Of a stretch of DNA of 53,193 nucleotides, positions 1-11,427 are shown piece by piece. The stretch is taken from positions 37,199-90,391 of the forward strand of contig MNCI01022419.1 in assembly GCA_015680685.1 (NCBI GenBank). Reading direction: 5' to 3'. Both the position numbers and the translations under genes were made by a program. Position 1 is the first letter of the stretch. Each line of letters opens with the position of its first letter. This DNA is from Gnetum montanum. Lineage: Eukaryota; Streptophyta; Gnetopsida; Gnetales; Gnetaceae. A model generated the notes under the pieces. The model did no database searches. It saw only the letters and a program-made list of their open reading frames with translations, and was not told where the DNA came from.

Positions 1-2916
1 GAAAAGATCGCGGATCCTAAGGCATGCGTCTACTATACTAAGCCATGCCCTTCCCATTATAATTGGAAAGTTCCCTTCGTTGTTGTTGACTTCAATCACT
101 AGGAAATTGGCTGGGTAAGACCAACCACACACAGTGGTAATAACGTCCTCCACCAATCCCAAGGGAATGGTGAAGGACTGGTCTGCTAGCTCTAGTTGAA
201 TGTTTCTCTTCTTAAGTTGGGGTAGGTTCCAGGCATGATACATCTCTTGTGAAATTAAGTTGACTTTGGAACCTGTGTCAAGAAGAGCCCTATGTGGTTC
301 ATTTCTGGTGATTTGAAGGTAGATTAAGGGACTTCCAAGATCAGTTAGTTTCCTGGGAAGGTGGCCTACCTTGATCCAGTCAGTTATGGTATGCGTTAAC
401 ATAACCGTATGCATTAGGCTTTGATTTTGAACTGAAGGGTGCTTCAAAGTGTTAGATGGTGGAGGAGTGTACATGGGCTCAACCGCTTGTTGTTGCGAGA
501 GTTTGTCTGGGCTTTTGGTTTTGAAGAAGGGTCTTCTCTTTTTACAGTTGTTAGAACCAACAACAGGTTGAATATTTACAGCTCTTGCAGCGTGACATTG
601 CTGCGGTTGAGGAGGAAGTTCCCCTTGCAATGTTGGAGTAGGAGGTGTTATGTGAACTACTTGTGGAAGAGGTGCGGATGGATTTGGAGGATGGTGTGGG
701 TATGGAGTGCCTCTCGGAGGAGGGGGAGTCCTTCTGAAGTACTCCCGAACTTGGTAGCGATGGTGAGGAGTTGTGTGACTCATAGAGTCACTTGGAGAAA
801 TTGGTTGCTACACATAATATCCATAAGGGTTAGGCTACCGATAAGGGTACTGATGTTTTGGCGATGGCATCCCCCATGACTGTGGGTATTGCCACTGCTG
901 ATGCTATCTAATGGGTTGTGGTGGAGTTCCACTTGGATAACACATTAATGGTTGGTAGAACTACTTTGGGTTACCTTGGGGATAAGGTAACCTATGGGGT
1001 GTTTGCTGTTGATTAAGTCTTGGATTAAGTGCATACACCCTAGACTCCTGTAGATGTGAGATGATGGGGCAACATCCCTTAGGATGGTCATAGTGGCAGA
1101 TCTCACATCCACCATCATCGTCTGTGTCTAAATCCATAACCACATCGAAGTTAGTGATTTTCCCCTTACCCTTGTTATGTGCAGGGCCTAAATCTCTCCA
1201 CTTTGTCTTACCTTTGTCACTACTTTTTTCTACCTTAGACTCTTCTACGATTTTAAAGATAGTTCCAATTTTAGAGTCTAAGGAACTCCATATGTCATCT
1301 ACCTTAGCCACTATTTCTATTGTTAATTTTTAAATCGGCAGGGTTTTTCTGTTCACCAACTCTTCGATTGGTGACTCATCCTCTTCATCACAAAATGTCA
1401 CTCCCTTCTTTCGAAGAGAGGGATCACGGTTGTATTCTTCTGCATTTTCCCTTTTTCGTAGCTCACCTTCTTCTTGTGCTACTTCTTCCAACAAGCTATG
1501 AACTTCATGGGCTCTAAGTGTTGAGAGTCTCCCTTGGGCATAAGTCCTAAGGGTTCATCTAGTTTCATGCCTTAGCCCATCCACGATGTGGCGAAGTTGA
1601 TCTCGCTGAGCGTATCCATGGCCTGGGCAACGATGTAATAGTGTGTAGTAGCGGGCCATGGTAGCATCCAAGGGTTCATGTGTACCTTGCTTTCAGCCTT
1701 AGATCTAGTTACCCAAATTGGACACTCTGGAGTACGTTTGATACTTATCATTGAAGAGTTCTAACATCGTACCCCACCTCCTGATGGTTTCTAGTTCTAA
1801 GGACCGGTACCAACTCTCTGCTTCTTTGGTGAGTGTCCTTGGGAACAACTTAAGTTTTTGCCACTCATTTTCCATATTCTGCAAGGCACAAGCATCATGG
1901 AATGCCTATAAATGATTTTGCGGATCTGCATTGTATCCCCCTTCAAATCATGGGATATTGTTCATGTCTAAATGTTTGATCCGACTATCTTTTAAATGCC
2001 TTGTGGAAATCCTAACTGCCCCCGTTATGTCAAGCATACTTTGGGTGGCGAGTAGGGGCTCGTCATGATCATCTCTTTCATGACACCTATGATGTCTGCA
2101 TTGTTCCCTACTCTCCCTACGTTCATGCCCTTGTCCTCTCTCTTGACTCTCTCGTCGAAGTCTTTCATTTTTCTTACTTTTATGATCTCCATTACGCTCT
2201 TTATGGTTGCACCCAGAGGTGGAAGGAGAGGGTGAGTGATGTGAAGAAGGGGAAGAAGAAGGGGAACCATCATGATGATGATTTTTCTTGCCTTCTCTTC
2301 AGCTGCTACGGCCCTGATCGTGGTGACGATCTAATTGCCCATCCTTAGCATGAGTGGTTGTTCCCTCTGTGAACAGTTGGTGTTCATGGGCATCAAAACC
2401 AGGGTTATGTATCGTTGAGCGTAGGTTCTGATACCCAGCCTCCTCATCATCGTTAAGAGGGGAAACATCATTTGCTAAAGAACCCATTATAAGAGGTTCC
2501 TCATCTCCTATTTCGCTAAGGATGTGCAGACCTTTGTCCTTCAAAAGTGTATGTTGGCTCTCCTGCCTTAAGTCCCTCATATGTTGTAAAGGTGTGGAAT
2601 GGTAATCCCTCATGTCAAAATTTTCCGCAACGTATTCAACATATAGCTCTGTCATGCCAATCTGTGCCAAGGCACGGAGAAGCATGTTTGGAATTGATCG
2701 ATTTGGAGGTAACACAATGTTACCTTGCAAATCTCTCTAGCGCATCTATTTGTCTTGATGGAGAATAAAAGTAAAGTTGGGGATATACTCATCGGGATGA
2801 GTATATGTCAACTTATATTGTTGAGGCACCAGCTGGTTTTGGTTATGTGTTTTATGTTGTCGACTGTCTCGTGTATGGTCCTTAGGTGGTGAGTTGCTCT
2901 TATGAGAAGAAGACAT
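1..2916 (-). pseudogene. G1 gag-protease polyprotein, broken
   Basis: The start at 2916 opens with the family N-terminus (MSS then HKS). The frame is then cut by several stops and frameshifts. Longer open pieces are 2299-2730 (N-terminal gag, ...NIVLPPNRSIPN...), 2025-2273 (His/Arg/Ser-rich linker, shifted frame) and 961-1311 (C-terminal gag with an acidic stretch and a short zinc knuckle, cysteines and histidine at 1072-1107). The central retrotransposon-gag domain lies about 1600-1990, in pieces. At the left edge (about 1-400) an aspartic protease is legible: active-site LLDTGSKVNLIS near 265-300, then a conserved IIMG-AWLS segment. Known role of the family: gag forms the particle and binds RNA, and the protease matures it. 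Not functional as it stands. Confidence 0.75.
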
Positions 2917-3040
2917 TGTTATCGGTGTGCTATTTCACCATTGTATAAATTCTTGTTTAATTAATTAACCCTAAGGTTCGTTTAAGCTCCCAACGATGTG
3001 AGTGATATCCTTTATGTTCTATTTAGCGCACAAACACTTA

Positions 3041-3059
3041 GTCCCCGGCAACGGCACCA
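3041..3059 (-). other. Primer-binding site, tRNA-Asp type (G1)
   Basis: The minus strand reads TGGTGCCGTTGCCGGGGAC two bases after the LTR end. It is complementary to the 3' end of plant tRNA-Asp(GUC), expected TGGCGCCGTTGCCGGGGA, with one internal mismatch. This is the priming site for minus-strand cDNA synthesis and fixes both the LTR boundary and the element orientation. Confidence 0.85.
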
Positions 3060-3060
3060 A

Positions 3061-4084
3061 TGATGAGTGGCGAGATACCCCTACACTCAACCATACGAAA
3101 TGAGCGTAGCACACGCGATTCAGTCAAACTCTGCAGACTAAGTGCCTACACGCCCCATGGAACACTTGGGGTTAATTATTCATTGTCTTCATAGACTTAC
3201 TTGTAGTTGTCATGGTGTATGGTTAAATAAGTCCAAGGTATATGATTTTTATAGCTTTTATGTGTTTTATCTCCTATGCTATCGAGGTGAAGGGTTGAGA
3301 AACTAACTAACTCTAACTAATGAACTAAGTCTAAGCTACCTAGCATCAGCATCCATTCCCACTTACCATACACACCCTGAACCGATGCAACCATGGCTAC
3401 CAAATGCTAATCATCATTGGGATCACCACGCGTAATGCACGTGCTTGAAGTGGTCGTACTGAGGCACTTAACTAGGAGGAAAGGGTTGAGGAAGCTATCT
3501 AGCCTAAGTGTGATGAGCGGTTGATTCCTTGACTAACCGTACACATCTAGGACTACCACTAGGATTACTAAGCATAGATCCTAGATACGCCATTGGGTTA
3601 CCAAGTAGTCACACTAGATGCTCGTAATCAAGTCGTACTCATATCGCATGCGATGAGCAGTCGATTCCTTCACTAACAGTACACATCCTTAGATGCTCAT
3701 AATCAAGTTGTACTCATACCGCATTCTAGGAGTTTAAGGGTGAGAGAGAAAGTAATAAATAAAATCCTATTCCATGCACTGCAAGGTTTATCTAGAAATC
3801 TCATCTTTATTGCCGTACAAAACTTGTGTTCAGGTACAATGTTGCTCGAATAAAGATCCGTTCACTTTGGGATTCCTACTGCAAGCACATGGAAAATATT
3901 CTATCTCTAGAGTGATCAAACTGCCAGAGTTTCCCTACTTATAGACCAGGATGGGAAATAAGGGGAGTACCGCCTCTTATTTATAGATATGATGGTGGAC
4001 CGCGATATTGCGTACGTGACATTGCATGGGAAGACGCGATATTGCGTACACGATATCGCAGCTCATGCGAATCGTGTCTCATCA
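3061..4084 (-). repeat. 5' LTR of G1
   Basis: On the minus strand it starts TGATGAG and ends CTCATCA, a 7-bp inverted terminal repeat shared with the other family LTRs. A TATAAATA box lies at 3978-3985 (minus), about 100 bp inside the start, preceded by CpG-containing GATATCG/GATATTG motifs. At 1024 bp it is longer than its relatives because of internal duplications: the GATGAGC(A/G)GT segment occurs at 3512 and 3652, and the AGATGCTC(A/G)TAATCAAG segment at about 3615 and 3691. Confidence 0.85.
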
Positions 4085-4854
4085 TCCGTTATAGCTCAAT
4101 ATCAGTAGAAGATTGAAGAATTTCATTAGTAGAGAAGCTTGAAGATTTCTGCCATTAACATAAACGATTTTAACCATCATCATCATGACCCCCAAGCATA
4201 CTACTTAGGCTTCTTCTTTAGCCCAGGTAGCTCTAAATCAATGTCCATTATTTTTCACCAAAATAGGGTAGTTACTACTTCTAATTGTGTGCATGATTTA
4301 CTTAGAAAGGAAGAGTTTTAGTTTCTTAAAACCTCACGATTATCTAAATTACTTATCTTCCTTGTTTTTAAGGCAATAGAATGTAAAGACTTAATAATTC
4401 AATGGTGCAATGTTTATAGTAAGAATTAAAAAACCACTTTCCAATTGTATTTGGACTAATAATGGTTATTTCATTTGATATTCAAATAGAATTAGGTTTT
4501 CACTAAGGGGAGGATCATTTAATTTCATTTATTTTCTCCCCTAAATTTAAATTGTTTTACCAAAAAGAATTTTCTGATTATGTTATTGATTCTATTGTCA
4601 ACAGAAGGAAATTTCTTTGTGAAATTTCATCAATGAATTTCACTTTGAATTATGTTAATTCATCCATAGAAAGGTTTTGTGGCATCAGTACCAATCTTAT
4701 GTTATTATTTTTTCTATCTATATACTTCATAGTGCCATAATTGGTAAACTTTATGATTGGTCGCTATCTTGTTTTTCTGCTTTGTACAATGCCATGAGTG
4801 GAGCTACTACTATAAAAAAATCCCAATAAATCATATATCATATGTTGTGTACCC
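4085..4854. other. AT-rich sequence, no gene
   Basis: AT-rich stretch between the G1 LTR and the gene remnant. Short open frames exist (4139-4321 and 4552-4740) but show no recognisable motif. They could be further upstream exons or simple non-coding DNA. Confidence 0.4.
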
Positions 4855-6401
4855 TTGATCATGTGTTTAATTCTAAGTTACAATTCCTCAACCAGACTCT
4901 TTAGCCTATATGATCCTTGTTTATGTCCTAAATTTCTTAAAGAGGATAGAATTATGAAGAGTAAGATTGAGGATGGAAAAAAATATCAATTAGTTTTGCA
5001 ACAAGTTAGAAATCAAGAAGGAAGAAATGAGGTATTTTGTATTTTTGTTGTTACTTATGTTTCTTCATGTATTTATTAACAGTGCAATCTAGGATGTAGG
5101 ATGAACCAATCCAAGATGTACAAATGCCAAGAGAAGCTGCACAGATTGCACATATTAAAAATGCTCAAGGTGCTTCATTCATTCAAGGTGCTTCAACCTT
5201 TGGAAGGGTTCATCCTCAACAAATCACACTTACCAGCTCCAAGGTATATATATATATATAAACATATATATAATAGCCTAGCTTAATCTCTTATACGCTT
5301 TGTTAATAAACTCTTTTTTTAATAGAGGCAACACATTGGGAAGAGTTCTAGTAGCCTGGTAGTTAGACAAAAGACCCAACAACAAGCTCAACAACAAAGT
5401 ACAAGATAGGATAAGGAAAAGGAACCAAAGGTAAGTTTTAATTATTTTAAGGTTTGAATACTTCCCTTTTGTTTTTCTTGTATGATGTTGATCTTGTTTG
5501 TGTCATAGATGTCTCAGGGTCGAAGGTACTTCATCCAAGAAATGGAGAGAGATAATTCAGGTGCAAATTCTAAAAAAACTCTTAATTTTTCATCTCCCAT
5601 TCCTTCATCTCGATCACTATGTATGACATCGATTCTAGTGATGCTAAGTTCCTTTCCATAGGCAACGCCAACACTAGCTCTTAGATATGTTCTAGTAATT
5701 CCTTCTTTTTTTTTATCTTAGGTTCCCCTTATTTGATGGGATAGATAGTGGTGGTTTCCAAGGAAGAACTTGTGCTTCTTCATTATCTTGGCCAACAAAT
5801 TTTTAGTAATAGACCTTATTCTATTTTTGAGAATGTTTCCCACCTACGAGAGTCCTAGTCATTGAACTTCAATGAAGATTATGAATTGGTACAAGCTGAA
5901 GTTTCCTCATATTTTCATCTAATTCTTGAGGATGCTTTGGAAGTTGCCAAAGATCTAGAGCAACTTTTAGAAGAATTGGAGAGTGTCACATGTCTAGTTC
6001 ACCATTTGCAATCTCACGAATGATTTCTTCAAATTGATAACAATTAGCTTAAGTGAGTAGTTCTTATTCTTTTCTCTTCCTCCTTTTTCTATTTCTATTT
6101 GATGGATTTTTTTGTTTATAACTCATAACCTTAATCTTGTTTTGTGTATAGGAAAGAGAAGGAATGATAAAAAAACATGAACAATCGATTAATTCAAATG
6201 GAAATGCTAAAAATCCAACTCAAAAGAAAGGAGGAATCAACAACTGTAGCAAGAAGTGCCACTAAATACATCAAGAAATTGTGTGATGGGTTGGTAGGAT
6301 GCAAGGTGGTGCTTAGGAAAAAAGATGCCACTGATGAAGAATAGGAAGCACAATTGAAGATAGTCATAGATCTCCTTGACTTGTTTGTTTGCAAAAAATG
6401 A
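4855..6401 (+). pseudogene. Multi-exon gene remnant of unknown function, antisense to its host LTR element
   Basis: Exon-like blocks alternate with T-rich intron-like blocks: about 4855-5031 (donor GTATTT), 5083-5243 (donor GTATAT), 5326-5430 (donor GTAAGT), 5509-about 5690, 5722-about 6040 (donor GTGAGT) and 6152-6401 (stop TGA). Acceptors read ...AACAG, ...AATAG, ...CATAG, ...CTTAG and ...TATAG. Coding-like frames include EAAQIAHIKNAQGASFIQGA in the second exon, FPLFDGIDSGGFQGR near 5723, an acidic helical stretch (ALEVAKDLEQLLEELES) near 5930, and a Lys-rich last exon (SATKYIKKLCDGLVG). Several stops and frameshifts break it. I do not recognise the family. Exon limits are by eye. Confidence 0.5.
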
Positions 6402-6553
6402 TCACTGGTTCTTAAGTTCTTTTATTCCAAATAATTTCTTTTCTTATGTTTTGCTTCTTCCCTTACATGTATTCTACTTGGATGTACTTTTGTTTTATAA
6501 TAATAATAATAAAATAATATTTTTCTTCCACTTTGGCTCTTGAATAGTTATTT

Positions 6554-6565
6554 GCTCTAATACCA
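6554..6565 (-). other. Primer-binding site, tRNA-iMet type
   Basis: The minus strand reads TGGTATTAGAGC, one mismatch from TGGTATCAGAGC, the usual site complementary to plant initiator tRNA-Met used by many copia and chromovirus elements. Confidence 0.7.
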
Positions 6566-6567
6566 AA

Positions 6568-7069
6568 TGTGACATCCTATTATTGGATGTCATAAAAACA
6601 CAGTCTTTCATTGCTTAATTCATCACATTCTTAAGTAATATAATGGAAACATCATAAATACTTAAATAATGATTTAACTAGTAAATGAATATTTGGTATT
6701 CATAATAGGAAAAGAAAATGGAAAAAATTTATTGAAAAGAGAGAGTATTGTAATGCCCTCTAGGTTATCTTCCCATGCCACTAAAGACTTAGAGGTAATC
6801 AGGAATTGCCACCATAATTAGGCTGTCTAGCTGAAGGGGTGACTAGTCTCTTCTTGTCCTACTTAACCTAGCTCCCATCACTTGCCTTTCCAAGCTTCAC
6901 AACTCCATGTCAGCATCACCTCTAAACCCAGCCTTAAATGGCATAGGTCAAATCCATTCTTGAGGGATATATGAATAATCGTAACTCCTTATAATGAGGT
7001 ACCCCTTCATTTGAAGGTTAATTACATTGTTACAATTTTTCCACCCTTAATAAGGGATGGGACATTACA
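6568..7069 (-). repeat. LTR of iMet-primed element
   Basis: The minus strand starts TGTAATGTCCCATCC and ends GGATGTCACA, giving TG...CA ends with imperfect terminal inversion. Its 3' end lies two bases from a primer-binding site. It is 502 bp long. Only one copy is in the window. Confidence 0.65.
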
Positions 7070-7480
7070 GTGGGAGGTTAGATGTAGGTTGTTTTCCACT
7101 CTGCCACTCACTATGTTCATGTCTTGTCCTTTTGATAAGGCTAAAGGGTGTTCATGTCTTGTCCTTTTGACTTGACATGGATCAATAAATATGTGGGGTA
7201 AGTTTTCATGATATTCTATTAAACAAACAAAAGTTGAAGCATGTAAGAGATTTGTTCTAACTAGATGTTCCCTACCCTTTAGGCCAATGTCATCTTTTTT
7301 TTTCTTGAGTCTCATAATCAGGTAGGCTTAGACCATTATGCAAAAGCCTACATATTTTTGTCTATCTAAGTGGTGTTTTACTACCTATTATGAGAACTTG
7401 TATGGGAATTAGTAGGTTTCTAGATAATAGTTCAGATAATTAAGTAATCAAATTCATCAAGGGTAACTCTAGAAGAAGCT
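7070..7480. other. Unassigned spacer with a short tandem duplication
   Basis: GTTCATGTCTTGTCC plus following bases occurs at about 7115 and 7150, 35 bp apart. An open frame on the minus strand (7022-7315) spans this repeat and has no recognisable domain. No other structure seen. Confidence 0.4.
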
Positions 7481-8559
7481 TTCCAAATAATGGGTTATGC
7501 TATAGTACAACAAGGTTGATTGGAGGTTTATCCACTTAAAGATGTATCAATAGCTAGTGGAAAATGACTAGGGCTCCTAGAGGCTTGAAGCATATGGAAG
7601 TGGAATATGATGACTTTGTTAACATGTGTAAAGAGAGGTATGTGTCCAAAAAATTTACATTGATCAAGGCTACAGAGTAAACCAAACTATATCAAAGCTA
7701 AGAATTTTGCAAAATCAGAGATCACACCATAAAAATGTGCTAGGTCAAAATTATATTTGATGCTCTTTAACTTCAAAACATAAATCAAGAAGAACATAAT
7801 ACTTAAAAATCATCTCAAGAATAAAATTAAGGTAATTTTAAAGCCCTTACTGCAACTAGCACTATTAAGTCAAACTCTTAGATCATTAACATCAATTGTT
7901 CTAACCATATGATATCCTATAAGTCTCTTCTTCTCTGATATAAACCAAGCAAGCTTATTAGCATCAAAATATATTATAGTAATCATCTCAATGTAGAAGG
8001 AATTGGAAATTGCATTATTAAACTTTCTAACAATAAAGTTATAGTCATAACAAAAGTGTTGTATATCTTAGGCCTCTCAAATCATTTACTCTTAGTGGGA
8101 CAAATGGATAGGAAAGGGATAAACATTAGATTCAAAAAGGATCTACGAATCATCACCAAGATAAATGAAGAATAATTCATTAATATCAAGGCCTACAACA
8201 ATAGAATATACTCTATCAATTTTGGTCATTTTAATCTCAAAGAAAATCCCATAGAAATTATTCAAAAATTCAAATAAACAATTATTCAAATGCTAGCTTT
8301 GAAAATAAAGTAGAAGAGAATGCTCATAAAATCACTTCTAAACATCAAGATCACCTAAACATCAAGATCACATAGTTAATGAGGAAGAAGATAAAATGTG
8401 GAATAAAGGATTAGGATATACATATTATAGAAATTTAGAAAAAATGTCAACTAAAAAAGGATATTGGACTTCAAATCAATAAAACACCTAATGGAAAATA
8501 TGAACTTATCATTGAAAAAAAAAACCAATAATTCCCACACCATGTGTATGCAAAGAAAA

Positions 8560-9060
8560 TATAAACCCCTTTAACTTCTTCATATGGATCTTATTGGATC
8601 ACTTTTTGTTACTTCAATAGGCAAGATAAACTACACTCTTGTCATTGTAGATAATTATTTCACATATACTTGGATATACAATATGAAAATCAAGGATTAA
8701 AAAATAAAAAATTTAAAGATTTCTACAACATCATGAAGAATACTATGAACCTACCGATTTAAGCTATCAACTCATATAGAGAAGAAGAATTCATTAACAA
8801 AAAATTTAAACATTTTCACACAAAGAAAGGTATTTTTCATTGAACTCCATGTGAATAGAGCCCATAATCAAATGGTATCGTGAAAAGAAAGAATAAGATG
8901 ATACAAGAAATAATGAGATTTTTCATGAACAATGTCAAAATTCATGATAAAGTTTAGAGCATGGCCATAAATATAGTAGCCTACATCTCTAATGGAATTA
9001 TCAACAATACCAATATGGTAAAAACTTCCTATTAAGTCTTCTACAACAAGGTTCCACATG
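8560..9060 (+). pseudogene. Ty1/copia integrase core, decayed
   Basis: The first catalytic region reads HMDLIGSLFVTSIGK...YTLVIVDNYFTYTW, like the copia consensus beginning D-x-x-G and continuing VDDYSRYTW. Near 8840-8890 an ELHVNRAHNQMVS-KER stretch corresponds to the STPRTPQQNGVVERKNR segment that carries the catalytic Glu. Here the Glu codon is retained in KER after a stop. Integrase inserts the cDNA into the genome. Inactive copy. Confidence 0.7.
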
Positions 9061-9539
9061 TAAACACATGAGAACTTTTAGATATCTCTATTATTTTCAA
9101 ACATCAAAACAATTCATAAATAAATTATAAAATAGAGGAAAGAAATGCATTTTTCTAGGTTATGTCACTAAGACAAGTGGATATATTTTCTATAATCCCA
9201 TATAGAAAAAATGGTTCTCATTTAGAGATGTACTCATAGAAGATAATTTTGAATTGAAGGAATTCCAAACTTAAAATGAAAAATCAAATATTTATAACAA
9301 TCCAAAACTAAGCATGTAAAGAAACCTTTTCCAAGAGAAAATGTTGAATATTAATTTTGAAAGAAGAGCAACTAAGTTAAATTTCATTATCAACATAGCA
9401 TACTTAGTCCTACCTCTAGAACTAAAAAACATTGAGAATCCTTGAAATCCACAACATAGAGAAAATCTATGGATAAAGAATATGAAGTCATCATGAAGAA
9501 TAAGACATGAGAACTAGTTGATAAATCAAAAGAAAAAAA

Positions 9540-10110
9540 AAGGGGATTGATTTCAACTAGATGTACAAAATCAAATTTAATGAAAAGGGAAAAGTTATCA
9601 AACCTAAAGAAAAACTAGTTACAAGAGACTTTAAATAAAAACAACACATTAACTATGAAGAAACTTTGCATCTGTTAGCAAAATTTAGAATGATTAAACT
9701 CATTCTTTTCATTGATACTCATCACAATCTTAAACTTCATGAAATGAATGTAAACTCAACTTTCCTAAATGGAAAAATTAATAAACAAATATATGTATAT
9801 TAATCAGATGGTTACATTATTAAAGGAAAGGAAGGAAAATTATGAAAATTAGAAAAAAAATAGCACTATATGATCTTAAAACATCCCCTAGAGATTGGTT
9901 TCATAGGACCAATGACTACTTGCTTAAGAAAGTATACTTGTCCTGCATGTTTAAGCTAACCTTGTACCACAAGCATGATCATAGTGATTTTATCATAATC
10001 TCATTAAATGTGAATAGCCTTATATATGCAGCAACAAATAATAATTTGATAGAAGATTTCAATACAAACACAAAAAATGAATTTGAAATGAAGGGCTAAA
10101 GAGAATTAAG
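9540..10110 (+). pseudogene. Ty1/copia reverse transcriptase, decayed
   Basis: Readable motifs in order: YEETLHLLAKFRMIK near 9656, MNVNSTFLNGKINKQIYV near 9745 (compare MDVKSAFLNG), and LYDLKTSPRDWFHR in the open frame from 9842 (compare LYGLKQAPRAWY). The catalytic YVDD is replaced: residues at 10007-10018 read N-V-N-S, so both catalytic aspartates are gone. The frame ends at a stop before the usual DLG-YFLGI segment, which appears in another frame (RYFLGIQF) near 10110. RNA-dependent DNA polymerase family, inactive. Confidence 0.8.
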
Positions 10111-10439
10111 ATATTTTCTTGGAATACAATTTAATATGAGAAGAGAATGAAAGTTCATCAAATTAAATATGTAGTCTCAATTCTAGAAAAATACAAAATC
10201 AGTAAAGAAAAAAGTGCCAACTCCCTACTCCCTCATAATTTAAAACTAAAAACTAAGGAAAACCCAACTCTAGTAGATGATACATTATATAGAAGCATAA
10301 ATGAAGCACTCACATCTCTATGTTCCCACAAGACTATATTTAAAATTTGTCAATTCTCTATTATTCATATATATATATACAAGAACCAAGATAGACTCAT
10401 CATAATGTTCTCATTCATGTAGTAAGATATGTAAAAAAC

Positions 10440-10973
10440 ACTATAAATCATGAACTTATTTACACCAAAGAAGATGAACATTTTCATGCATGCTTAGACA
10501 CTGATTGGAGAGGAGACCATAATGATAGCCACATTGTGAGCAATAATATTTCATGGGAATAATGCAATATATTGGAAGTCTAGGAAAAATGTTTAACCAA
10601 TCTTTCTAATTGTAAAGAATAATCTATTATTATGACAGAATACAATCAACATGTTCTTTAGCTAAAGAAACTTATGGCTCATCTTGGATTCGATGTAGAC
10701 CTCCCCATAAAAATTTATTATGAAAATACCTTACCTATTGAACATTTAAATAAACATGTTCAACATACAAATTTAAAACATAATAATATAAAATATTACT
10801 TTATCAAGAAAGTAGTTGAGGAGGGAAAGATCAAACCAATGCATGTGGATCCTAATAATCAATTGGAAGATTTACTCACTAAAATTCTTTTTCATTATAG
10901 GAATGATCACCTTTACAAAAATATATGCATCAAGAGAGCATCAACAAAAGAAAATGAAGTGAGCACTATACAC
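10440..10973 (+). pseudogene. Ty1/copia RNase H, decayed
   Basis: The stretch near 10490-10520 (HACLDTDWRGD) matches the copia RNase H start (Y-x-DADWAGD). The open frame 10674-10976 continues with an IYYENTLPIEHLNKHVQHTNLKH-like segment and then EDLLTKIL, matching the terminal ADILTKPL signature. Inactive. Confidence 0.75.
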
Positions 10974-10974
10974 T

Positions 10975-10984
10975 AAAGGAGGGA
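10975..10984 (+). other. Polypurine tract of the copia element
   Basis: AAAGGAGGGA directly follows the end of the RNase H reading frame, as expected for the plus-strand primer preceding a 3' LTR. Confidence 0.6.
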
Positions 10985-11427
10985 CTATTAGTCTTAGTGC
11001 ATGATGCTACTTAATTTCTCACATCAAGGTAAATCTTTAAAGTGAAATGAACTTTTGTTTTTCTATGAGTTAACAAGTGAATGTATATTTTTTTAGTCCT
11101 AATTCATCTTTATTTTCTTTATTTTTCTTCCTTTATACAATGAGTAATGACTCCTAAAATCCCCTTATTATGGCCCAAGTTATTCTTTTTAAATTTCAAG
11201 GTCATTCATGTTTGTAATGATTAGTTTTCTTTGCCATAAAAATTGATTAGAAATTTTCTAGAATAAATCTCTTGTTTAAGCAACTATTCATATTCCATCA
11301 AGTTCTTTTTTATCAAAAATAACTACTATTATTATCAATTATTTATCAAATTTAAATTATTAATTCATGTTATCATGATTGTAATCACCATCAATAATTC
11401 CATTAAAGTTATTTTCAAATAAACATA
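10985..11427 (+). repeat. Possible 3' LTR of the copia element
   Basis: AT-rich non-coding block between the copia polypurine tract and the next LTR. The start reads TATTAGTC where TGTTAG would be usual. No second copy is in the window, so this is inferred from position only. Confidence 0.35.

Larger units (their letters stand above)
1..4084 (-). mobile_element. G1: partial gag-protease LTR retrotransposon (5' half)
   Basis: Minus-strand element entering from the left edge. Reading down the minus strand it has a 5' LTR (3061-4084), a tRNA-Asp-type primer site directly after it, a decayed gag beginning at 2916 and an aspartic protease region near the edge. The same LTR ends (TGATGAG...CTCATCA), primer site and gag text recur in G2 and G3 below, which defines the family. 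Any 3' half and 3' LTR are outside the window. Bases from 4085 onward are the sequence it inserted into, so it lies within or beside the older element at 4085-7069. Confidence 0.85.
4085..7069 (-). mobile_element. Old LTR element (iMet-primed), partial, holding an antisense gene remnant
   Basis: The right end has an LTR (6568-7069) followed on the minus strand by a TGGTATTAGAGC primer site, so the internal region runs leftwards. No gag or pol could be read in 4085-6550. Instead a multi-exon remnant is present on the opposite (plus) strand. No matching second LTR is visible. It may lie left of G1, which inserted here, or be lost. Assigning 4085-6550 to this element rests on its adjacency to the primer site. 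Confidence 0.45.
7480..10984 (+). mobile_element. Ty1/copia retrotransposon remnant
   Basis: Order of domains on the plus strand is copia-like: a trace of the protease region (NCSNHM near 7890), integrase (8580-9060), reverse transcriptase (9540-10100), RNase H (10440-10960), then a polypurine tract. Integrase before RT is diagnostic of Ty1/copia. Stops and frameshifts are dense throughout, so this is an old copy. The gag region at the left is too decayed to read and the left LTR was not found. Confidence 0.8.

Noticed and set aside
439-879. 146-codon plus-strand frame (Arg/Trp-rich)
   Set aside because: Antisense shadow of the G1 gag-protease linker. The minus-strand reading aligns with G2 and G3.
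3041-3059. tRNA gene fragment
   Set aside because: The match is only to the 3' 18 bases of tRNA-Asp, directly at the LTR end, so it is a primer-binding site. No complete tRNA gene was seen in the window.
5101-5286. 61-codon frame MNQSKMYKC...
   Set aside because: The better-supported frame of this exon-like block is a different one with a splice donor at 5244. This frame runs into the TA-rich intron.
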